This document shows, one piece after another, positions 56,354 through 64,000 of a stretch of DNA of 64,000 bases. The position numbers and the translations under genes were made by a program. Position 1 is the first letter of the stretch. Every line of letters starts with the position of its first letter. The notes below the pieces were generated by a model. It did no database searches and had not been told where the DNA came from. It saw only the letters and a program-made list of their open reading frames with translations. The stretch covers positions 79,101 through 143,100 of the forward strand of contig ML996690.1 in the NCBI GenBank assembly GCA_010356995.1, read 5' to 3'. The stretch comes from Trichodelitschia bisporula. Its lineage: Eukaryota > Ascomycota > Dothideomycetes > Phaeotrichales > Phaeotrichaceae.

Positions 56354-58280
56354 CGTCCTCGCCTCACCTCCGTGGTATCGTTGACAAAGGGCGGGCATCA
56401 ACTCGAAGCCCCGATCTCAGCGACAAGAGGCTAATGTGTCTTTTTTTCGGATTCTTCCGCCGTGGCAGGTCTTTTCCAAGCAGTGAATACTCGCTAGAAA
56501 GACGGGACAAGGGAGGTGGCATGATGCCAATGCCTTTATCTACGACGGCACGACTCGTTCGCGGGGTAAAGTGTGGGGAAGGTGGATCTACACAACGTGC
56601 CGTGCTGCGGCTCGCACCGTGCCCGCGGGAGGCACGCGGGAGGGCTGGGTGGCATTGATGTGTTGGCGTAGTGGATTGGATGGCGTGTTTGGGATTTGCA
56701 GCATGGTGGGTGGGTGGGCGGTGGTGTTTCGTTTCGTTCTGTGCACGGATGGGGGGAAGAAGTTGAATTGAGGTGGGAGGTCGAGATGCACCCACGCATC
56801 AAGGGCTACGAGTACTGTTAATGGAAGCATAGGCTTGACGAGTCCAAATGGCTATGGGGTGAAGTGAGGAGTTGAATGAAAGGATGAAAGAAGAGAGGAG
56901 AGTCTCTAACTCTCTTCCTCTCGCTGTCTTCTTCAAATACTTCACAATTTCCATGTTGTCATGCACGTGTTGTAAGGTTAAGCCCTGCCTTACGAAGGGT
57001 ACATCAGTCACCCCCAAGATGTATGCGTGCGTCACTCAACTTAGTAGTGTCCTGAGCAACACCAAGCAAGTATTTCGTCAAACTGCCTCCTACATGCATC
57101 GAGTACGGAGTACAGCCCGCAATCTTTTGGGATCGAGTGAACGAGCCTTTTCTTTTCCTCTTGGTCCTGCCTGTTCTCCTCCAGTACAGCCAAAATAATA
57201 CCCGTGCGCAACTGGGGAAGTGTCACGAATTCGTTTCGTCCTTACATGGCGAGGGAGGCGTGTCGTCGAGTTGGTGTGGGAGGCCGAGATGCACCCACCC
57301 TGCTAGGGCCGATCAAGGCCTCGATCCCAGTGTGGGGTAACCTCCACATCTTCGAACGGGTAGAATTAGCGGCTGGGGTTCGTCGCCATTTCGACTCACC
57401 TTCGCGAAGCAACACCCCATCCAACTCCCCGGTCCAACTGCACTTCTGCTCCCCCTCCGCCCGGAAGATCATAACTAAGCCCGCAGACAGATGGCCGACG
57501 ACGAAGACCTCACCCCCAGGATGGCGACAGTTCGGTCGGCTGCTGTAACAACATGCACGCCAATGCTGCCGCGCTCCTATCACCTTTACAGTACCGGCAC
57601 CGCATGAGTCGCTCCCGTCGTACCGCACCTCATCGGCACTACATGAGTCGCTCCCGTCGAACCTCATCGGCACCGCACGAGTCGTTCCCGTCGAACCTTA
57701 ACCTTATCGGCACCGGGAAGACTACCTGTTGCAGTCGGCCCGCTCCACGCCTGGATGCTCCCGCGCGGCCCCTATCCCTGCATACTTCCTCCCGAAATAT
57801 ATTCCGCCCCAGCGTACGCGTACAATTTCACGCCCATGTCCCGGGACGGGCTGTATATTGTGCGCGGGTGTAACCACCAGCTCTGACCATGGTTCGTGCC
57901 GGAGCGGCGATCTGCGCAAGAGAGGAAGGCGGCTTGCTTTCTGTCTCGCCTATCAAGCATGAAAAAGTATGGGGGAACCGAGAAGGATTTAAGCCCTCCC
58001 CTCAGCCCCTCACGCACCCGTTATCCAGCCATGAACGCCCTCTGTGCGGATTTTAGACTTTTGGGTGCGGCGAATGGGGTTGGCGTGATATAGCATTGTG
58101 TGACGGGGGCGGGATTGGAGATCGACCGGCTGGGGCAAACGGGGGATTTTATGTACATGCGAGCGCGCTCACGGTCTGCGCATCGACACTGCTGAGTTCG
58201 AATTTTGAGGCCGGTTCTTTTATATCAACGACAAGTCGCCGAAGACAAGCCGTCACCAACAAGTCATCGACTCCAAAACC
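56354..58280. other. divergent region CFEM / seven-helix gene
   Basis: About 1.9 kb, no supported gene. It contains a GTGGGAGGYCGAGATGCACC motif in both 56776-56796 and 57276-57296, and the three-unit tandem repeat at 57596-57715. Open frames are Pro/Arg-rich shadows. Confidence 0.45.
57596..57715. repeat. tandem repeat, three units of 34-40 bp
   Basis: Units start GGCAC at 57596, 57635 and 57669, with a partial fourth at 57709; each contains GAGTCGYTCCCGTCG. Non-coding, between the divergent CFEM and seven-helix genes. Confidence 0.8.
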
Positions 58281-59605
58281 ATGGCAACGCCGTCCCCGGA
58301 GGAGATAGATGCGTTCACCCGCATGACCGACGGGAGCCAGGACAGCCGCATAGCCCTCGTGTTGGCGGTTGAGATTCCGATTGTGGTTACCATGGTTGCG
58401 GTGCTGTGTCTCCGGTTCTACGCCCGAGCGAAGATTCTGGCACGGGATGACTGGATTATGGCCGCGAGTGGGGTGGGTTTACCGGAGTGGGATGGGGTGG
58501 TGATGCTGATGCGGGCAGGTATTCGCAACGGTGCAGACGATGCTTAGCTGTGTTTCGACGCGCTATGGCATGGGCGTACATGCGTGGAATCTGCACGAGG
58601 GGTGAGATGGCCTGACTGTGGTTGTGATACGTGACGAGGCTGACAGGACAGGTTCATCACGCGGGTTGCGAAACTGGCGTGGTGGTAAGCTCGACGACGT
58701 GTTCTTCGCGCCGCTGGCTAATGGTGCAGGTACACGGTGCTCTTCACCCCGACGACCACGCTCAGCAAGGTGTCCATCGTACTGGCGTACATGAAAATCT
58801 TCCCGACGCGCACGGATCGGATATTTTGTTACGCTATGCTGGTGTTCCTCGCGTTATGTGGGATAAGCATCACCATCGCGCTTGTGTTCCAGTGCATGTA
58901 CGTATGTCCTCTGAGGCCGTGTTGATGCTGACGGGTAGACCGGTGAATTCGTACTGGGACATTAGCATCACGGAAAATAAATGCTACAGCGAGCGAGTAG
59001 CCAGCATGGTCGTTTCCTCGTTCAACAGCCTCAGCGACCTGGCAGTCTTCCTCTGGCCAGCGCCAACGCTCTGGCAAATCTCCCTGCCGCTCAAGCAGCG
59101 CATCGGGCTACTATTCGTCTTCTGCATCGGATGCCTGTACGGTCCCCCTCCCACCCAATCCAAGCCCTACCCTAACTCCCACAGCGTCTGCGTCACCGGC
59201 ATCGTGCGCATCTACTACTACACCATGTTCTTCAAGAGCATAGACATCTTCTGGACCGGATCCATCATCCAAATCCTCGGCGCCCTCGAATATAATCTCG
59301 CCATCATCTGCGGGTGCCTCCCGGAGATACGCCCACTTTTCACGTGCAACTTCCAGCGCCCGGGTACGGCCGTTCCTCCCCGCAGCGCGCCATACTACTC
59401 GAAACAGAAGTCTACGCAAGGCCCGATGAGCAGCTCGCAGCGCACGTACCACTGGAGTCAGACGAAGAACCCGCTTGATTCGAATGAGGCGGTCCTATTG
59501 AGGGAGTTGGAGTCTGCGAAGAGGCCGCGTGGGAGCGTGCATAGTGAGGACGGGAGCGTCGGGGTTAGTGTAAATGGCGAGACGTGGTGTAAGGGCGGCG
59601 AGTAG
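58281..59605 (+). CDS. fungal seven-helix integral membrane protein (Pth11-like, rhodopsin-domain family)
   Basis: Six exons: 58281..58472, 58519..58601, 58652..58684 (33 nt), 58730..58897, 58939..59136, 59185..59605 (1095 nt, 364 aa). Family landmarks in order: LRFYARAKILARDDWIM after TM1, STRYGMGVHAW, LSKVSIVLAYMKIFP, CIPVNSYWDISI, SFNSLSDLAVFLWPAPTLW, TGIVRIYYYTM, and CGCLPEIRPLF after the last helix, then a cytosolic Ser/Pro-rich tail. Seven hydrophobic spans are present. It lacks the N-terminal CFEM domain of true Pth11 receptors, but a free CFEM gene lies 2 kb upstream on the opposite strand. Many members of this large fungal family are orphan receptor-like proteins; ligand and role are unknown. 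Confidence 0.9.
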
Positions 59606-60407
59606 GGGGGAGGGGTTCGGATGGGGGGAAGGGCGGGAGCAGGCCCGCACGTGGATGCCGCTCCTGGTGGAGAGGCCTGGGTCTGGATAACGACGTTGCC
59701 ATGTGGTATCGACTCTTCGGCATGCTCACGCAGGTACACGCTGCGCATACCCGGCCGGAACAGTGACATCGCCTGGTATCCGCGGGCCGCGCGTGGTTTC
59801 GACGACCATCTCGCAGCGGGCGAAGTTTGCTCAGCCCAGCCGAGGCAACATCACGACTCACGTCGCACAAAGCCAATGTTTGAGAGCTTGGTACCGGCTC
59901 CCCGCATGTCAGCATGGCATTGACGAAGAAGGCGGTGTCAATACTCCCACCCGTGACGATATTCCACCCCGCCGGCCTGGGCCGGGGGGGGAACGGCAAT
60001 CTTCGTTCCTGGTGCAACGCTCGCGCTCGGCTCGGCTGGTATTGACTTGTACGACCGACACGTCAACGCGGTGCCGCATCGGCGTGTGACGCGGGAGGGG
60101 CGCGGATGGCGCTGGGGCGCTTTGGGACGTATTCTCCGCTCACCGCTGCAAGGCGCGTGGTACTGTCGATACATGCTGCGGGCGAGATGGCCGGCGTAGG
60201 CAGCTCACCGCCTGCCTGCCCTCGCGGCGGTCATGCTGGTGTGACGGCGCACGAAGGCTCGCGACCTTGCTGGACAGCTCGCCAGGCTGCATCGCCTTTG
60301 GCATGCTCGTTCTTTCACCGTCTCTTTGACCGCGGGAGGGCATATATACCGCGTTCCTCCCGCTCAACCTCCTCGCCACAACCGCCTCCAAATCACCAAC
60401 CGCCACA
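59606..60407. other. intergenic
   Basis: No gene supported; it ends in the TATA-containing promoter of the next gene. Confidence 0.45.
60341..60350 (+). promoter_or_regulatory. TATA box of secreted proline-rich gene
   Basis: CATATATACC at 60341-60350, about 65 bp upstream of the ATG at 60408, followed by a C-rich leader. Confidence 0.55.
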
Positions 60408-61022
60408 ATGAAACTCCAACTCTCAACCCTCCTCCTCCTCCTCCTCCCCCCCCTAACCCTAACCCTCGCCCTCCCCGCCCCCTTCCAGCCGCACCTCATC
60501 ACCCTCGGCAAGCGCCAATGCCTCGTCTACCCGGACGGGCGACAAGTCTGCGGCTCGAGCGAGAGCACGGAATGCACCACCTGCGCGCCGTCGCCACAGC
60601 CACAGGTTACGAAACCGGTGGTGCAGGTTGCGCCGCCGCCGCAGCCGCTGAAGACGAAGCCGGCGGTGCAGGTTGCGCCGCCGCCGCAGCCGTTCAAGAC
60701 GAAGCCAGCGAGTATCCCGGCAAAGGTGCCCGCTACGCCGATTGCTGCTCCGTCTCCGACGTCTGGGTTCTCGCCGGATCTGGGCGGGCCGCCGACGCCA
60801 ATTCCGACGCCGGAGCCGGACAGACTTGGCGAACTGAATACTCCAATTGCTGTTCCATCTTCGTCAGCTACGCCTACGCGGCCACATCGGCCGCCCCCGT
60901 ATATGGTCGATCCGAGTTTGCCTACGGGGTGGGATGGGCTTGCGTTGTCGGCGGAGGAGGAAGGTATGATACTTGCTGGGGTGCGTGGGAGGCCACCGGT
61001 GGGGATGGGAAAGGGGGAGTAA
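60408..61022 (+). CDS. secreted proline-rich protein with a Kex2-type site
   Basis: Single exon, 204 aa. The signal peptide is MKLQLSTLLLLLLPPLTLTLA. A dibasic KR at residues 34-35 (LITLGKRQCLVYPDGRQVCG) would let Kex2 release a product beginning QCLVYP. Four cysteines follow within 30 residues (QC, VCG, ECTTC). A Pro-rich region carries two copies of TKPxVQVAPPPQP, then further Pro/Thr-rich sequence and a Gly/Arg-rich end. No membrane segment or GPI signal. It could be a wall protein, a processed peptide precursor or an effector. A longer frame at 60326-61081 in another phase overlaps it, but has no signal peptide and odd composition. Confidence 0.72.
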   Translation: MKLQLSTLLLLLLPPLTLTLALPAPFQPHLITLGKRQCLVYPDGRQVCGSSESTECTTCAPSPQPQVTKPVVQVAPPPQPLKTKPAVQVAPPPQPFKTKPASIPAKVPATPIAAPSPTSGFSPDLGGPPTPIPTPEPDRLGELNTPIAVPSSSATPTRPHRPPPYMVDPSLPTGWDGLALSAEEEGMILAGVRGRPPVGMGKGE

Positions 61023-62011
61023 CGGAATGGGTGCGGGTGCGGAGGCTGATTTTGGAATGCCTTGATTTTGTTGAGGAATGAGGCATTTGGTTGGTTCGAT
61101 ATTGGATATAGCTTGGAGCTTGTTAAGGCTGGATGAAGTGTCGGTTGGTTGAATATGATCAGGTGCTTCAGGCTGGATGGATTGTCGCTTGGTTGGGGTT
61201 ACACGCGCTGATGGTTCCCGGTGAATTCATGGCGCGCTTTCGCTACTGATGGTTTCTGGTTCCGGCGAGTGATGTGATGTGTGAACCGTGATCGCCCGCA
61301 TCTCGCATCCTACCCATCGCGCACCTCGTATTCCTTCTGATCGATCAAAGCTTAGCCGCGAGTTTGTCTAAAGAGTCAGCCTTGTCCCGTTTAGGCAGTT
61401 GGAAACGGATTCTCCCGGTGCTTGCGGCATCGGCTAGTTTGCCCGGGGATCGACAGATTAATCAGAGATTTTTTTTAGCCTTGTCCCATGGTTGTGTTAG
61501 GCCAGGAGCGGATGCGCGAGATAGAGTTTAAGGGGTTATATGTGGGGGTGTAATTAAGGCCTCGCCTCTCTATGCATCAGTTGAAGTGAAGTGCGGTCAA
61601 GTCGGCGTGCCGAGTGCCGCATTTCCATGTGTCTTTGCGGGTCAAGCCACTGGCGCCAGCCGCAAGCCAACAAACGTCACATGCAATGCACCATGCACAA
61701 GCTGGGTGATGCACTGATGCATGCCAATGCACCACCAACTCCACCAACTCCCCATCAACAACCTTGGCTTCCCCCTAGACACGCAGGCACAACAACAAAC
61801 ACCGTACCTTTACCAGTCTCGTTGGTGATCTTTGTCTGTAAAGGCGTTTGCAGTCATTCCTCCTCCACCACCTCCCGTACAGCTGCTTGCTACCAAAGGC
61901 CTAGCTGCTTCCCGTGGTAATGAGCCTTCCCGCCCTCCAGCATGAGAGCTCTGCCCTCTCCACTACCTTTTCGTAGTCCGTCTCTCTTCTCGTACGAACA
62001 TCGCCATCGAA
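61023..62011. other. intergenic
   Basis: About 1 kb without a supported gene; the last 200 bp are C/T-rich leader sequence of the next gene. Confidence 0.45.
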
Positions 62012-64000
62012 ATGGCATCTCCCAGCCTCGCCACGTCATCCTCTACCTCCACCTCTTCCGTACCCTCCGCCTCTCCAACCGCAGCTTCACCACACCCCCG
62101 ACCAGACCTCCTCCACCCCGACAGACACACCATGACCGACCGACGCTCCCCGCGCACCTCCAGCGAAGACAACCGAGACCCAGACCCAGAAAAACCCCTC
62201 CGCCGCCCCAAAACCCGTAAACCAGGCGGCTTCCTGCTGCCCTCCGCGCTGCGCTTCTCCCCCGAGCCCGAGGACCCACGCACCGAGAACAATGACAAAG
62301 GGAAGAAGAAGGCGGACTCAAAGCGCACGCCCCACAAACTGCTCCCGTATAATCGTGCTGGCGTCAGGGCGTCGATACGCAGCTCGCCGCTGTCGCAAGT
62401 CGAATCCACAGTGCCGACCGACGGCGAGGACGGGCCGGCGGCCACACAATCACACGTGCGGGACTACGGGCGAGACAGCTCCGACAACGGCGAGGAAGCA
62501 GCGCAGCCCGCCTCCGCCATCGACCCCGCCCAAATCGTCAGCATGGCGCTGAACCTCAGCGAAAGCCGCCGCCGCAACTTCAGCGCAGGCCACTTGCTTC
62601 CGCCCCCATCGCCGAACCCGCGCCGCGTCACGTCGGCCGCGCAGCACGCGGCGAACACTGCGAAACTGCAAGGGAGCTATCAAGGCCAGAGTGCCGGCGG
62701 GAATCTGCGTCATCACCTGCAGCACCAGCGCCAGCCGCGGAATGTTTCGCCCGAGAACCGGCGGCACGGCGTCTCGCGCCACTCGTCGAATGCCTACCCG
62801 ACTCCCGGGTTTCTGGATTCAGCGGGCTCGGCTCGCGCGGTGCCCGATTTCCAGTATCATTTCTCGGCGGCGACGCTAGCGAGGGCGGAAAAGGCACGGC
62901 AAGCCATCGAGCTGTCGCTCGAGTTCCGCCGCTTGCTGCAGTACCTCCCCCAACTAAAGCCAGACCACAGCGCACCGGGCAACTTCCTGCTAGCAACATC
63001 CAGCGTCCCCGGCACCGCGGGCGTGGACCTCAGCCGCACGCTCTCGTCCAGCAGTTATCGGCACGACCTCGGCCGAACCTACAACCCCTTGCAACTAATC
63101 CGCAACCGCAAGCTGCGTGCCCGGACACGCAACCCTCTAAACCCCGATATCGATTACTGGGAAGATTCAGCCCGCGTCCGCGAGTGGGTCGATGCGGTGG
63201 AGGACGCCGCCCGCCGCCCCGGCTATAGGGGTGACGACACAGTGATCCTGCCTCCCTACCCGGTGGACGGCGAAATCATCCGCGCGGATGAAGGCCCGGT
63301 GCGAGGGCATAGAAGGAACGAGGGGAGTATCAGCAAGCCCAAGCGCCCGCGCATGGACTGGTTCACCTGCCCCTCTGAACTGCTCGCCGACGCGTACTGG
63401 CTCGAGCAAGGGCATAATAAGGCGCTTATCGAAGACAAGGCAGGCGCGCGCATCTTCCCGCAGAAACGCAGTCTCGAGTCCCTCCGCCCGCGCGCCAGCC
63501 ACGAGAGCCGCCGCAGCCATTCGGGGTCAGTGCATTTATCCACCGGATCGGTAGACGACGAAACAGACCCCGAAGCCCACGCACAGCGCGGCCGCATCCG
63601 CCCCCTCGGCACGCATTCCCGCGACAATTCCCGCGGTATCAAGGGGGTGTTCCACCGCGCGCGCGCCCGCTCCCGCTCCGCCGACGCGCTATCAAGTTCA
63701 GACGAGGGATCCAACGCCACGGGCCGGCGGCACCGCCTCAGCGACGACGAGGCACAAGCACTCGACCCGCTCGAGAAACGCTTAACGAATTTCCTGGCCG
63801 GGACTGCTGCGGCCTCAGGCGCGGGCGCGCACCAAGATGGCTCACCCTTGCTCAGCCCCGGGACGCCGAATAAGTGGGGTGCGGATCTGCACGACGGCGC
63901 GGTGCGTCCAGAGCGCTCGCCCGCGCGGATCGGAATCGTCGAGCCGCCAGGGGATGACGCGAGTGCGCCGGGTTCGCCCGCGGAGGCGAGGCAACTCACG
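62012..64000 (+). CDS. large conserved fungal protein, unknown function (partial, runs off right edge)
   Basis: One uninterrupted frame of 663 codons from ATG 62012 to the window end; a second ATG at 62132 (MTDRRSPRTSSEDN) is possible. The first 270 residues are disordered and basic/acidic mixed (KPLRRPKTRKPGGFLLPSALRF...). A better-conserved-looking part follows: FSAATLARAEKARQAIELSL, FRRLLQYLPQL, RTYNPLQLIRNRKLRARTRN, DIDYWEDSARVREWVDAVED and RMDWFTCPSELLADAYWLEQ. Then another Ser/Arg-rich stretch (FHRARARSRSADALSSSD). No signal peptide or membrane segment so far. Continuous openness over 2 kb, with codon use like its neighbours, makes it a real gene. Possibly a signalling or scaffold protein; I do not assign a family. 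Confidence 0.8.
   Translation, partial: MASPSLATSSSTSTSSVPSASPTAASPHPRPDLLHPDRHTMTDRRSPRTSSEDNRDPDPEKPLRRPKTRKPGGFLLPSALRFSPEPEDPRTENNDKGKKKADSKRTPHKLLPYNRAGVRASIRSSPLSQVESTVPTDGEDGPAATQSHVRDYGRDSSDNGEEAAQPASAIDPAQIVSMALNLSESRRRNFSAGHLLPPPSPNPRRVTSAAQHAANTAKLQGSYQGQSAGGNLRHHLQHQRQPRNVSPENRRHGVSRHSSNAYPTPGFLDSAGSARAVPDFQYHFSAATLARAEKARQAIELSLEFRRLLQYLPQLKPDHSAPGNFLLATSSVPGTAGVDLSRTLSSSSYRHDLGRTYNPLQLIRNRKLRARTRNPLNPDIDYWEDSARVREWVDAVEDAARRPGYRGDDTVILPPYPVDGEIIRADEGPVRGHRRNEGSISKPKRPRMDWFTCPSELLADAYWLEQGHNKALIEDKAGARIFPQKRSLESLRPRASHESRRSHSGSVHLSTGSVDDETDPEAHAQRGRIRPLGTHSRDNSRGIKGVFHRARARSRSADALSSSDEGSNATGRRHRLSDDEAQALDPLEKRLTNFLAGTAAASGAGAHQDGSPLLSPGTPNKWGADLHDGAVRPERSPARIGIVEPPGDDASAPGSPAEARQLT

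Noticed and set aside
60326-61081. 251-codon plus-strand frame overlapping the secreted proline-rich gene
   Set aside because: It starts upstream of the TATA box at 60341, its translation is Gly/Ala-biased, and the 204-codon frame has a clear signal peptide and Kex2-type site.
63256-63999. 247-codon minus-strand frame at the right edge
   Set aside because: It is antisense to the continuous 663-codon plus-strand frame, which is far longer and starts with a plausible leader.
1-64000. CRISPR arrays, rRNA genes, LTR or virus-derived elements, intact transposase genes
   Set aside because: None seen by eye on either strand; repeats found are short tandem arrays, one MITE and diverged dispersed units.

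Overview
The window is eukaryotic nuclear DNA from a filamentous ascomycete (Pezizomycotina); I cannot place it to order. Evidence: GC-rich coding sequence cut by many short GT-AG introns (mostly 45-60 bp, often with CTAAC-like branch sites), and families typical of these fungi: a PNP_UDP-NACHT NLR-like protein, a CFEM protein, a Pth11-like seven-helix protein, a LaeA-like methyltransferase, a microbial-type rhodopsin and a DUF3435 (Starship captain-like) remnant. I read gene models by hand from frame continuity across introns. In every multi-exon model lying wholly inside the window the exon lengths sum to a whole number of codons.

Layout. 1-5 kb: an NLR-like gene running off the left edge and, just upstream of it, a truncated DUF3435 N-terminus (possible remnant of a Starship-type element). 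5-16 kb: core genes for Swp1/ribophorin II, an amidase, a Ste6-type full ABC exporter, PBDC1/Chp1 and an RPEL-repeat protein. 16-21 kb: a gene-poor stretch with one decayed copy of an unknown gene and a second decayed gene. 21-33 kb: a secreted protein, a ZIP zinc transporter, an unusual rhodopsin, HYPK, class II DAHP synthase and succinate-semialdehyde dehydrogenase. 34-36 kb: a second decayed copy of the unknown gene, with a 188-bp MITE inside its intron. 36.5 kb: an intron-bearing tRNA-Ala(CGC). 37-50 kb: a plasma-membrane syntaxin, nicotinate phosphoribosyltransferase, a mitochondrial membrane protein, glutaminyl cyclase, a large disordered protein and a LaeA-like methyltransferase. 52-64 kb: a poly-Q protein with a FAR1-like DNA-binding region, a CFEM protein divergent from a seven-helix receptor-like protein, a Kex2-type secreted proline-rich protein, and a large partial conserved protein running off the right edge.

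Most genes are unrelated housekeeping functions and do not form one cluster. Possible functional links are: (1) NLR plus captain remnant; (2) the CFEM, seven-helix and secreted precursor genes at 56-61 kb; (3) the secreted precursor, whose predicted mature N-terminus is Gln, and the glutaminyl cyclase at 43 kb. I see no biosynthetic gene cluster, CRISPR array, rRNA or intact autonomous transposon.
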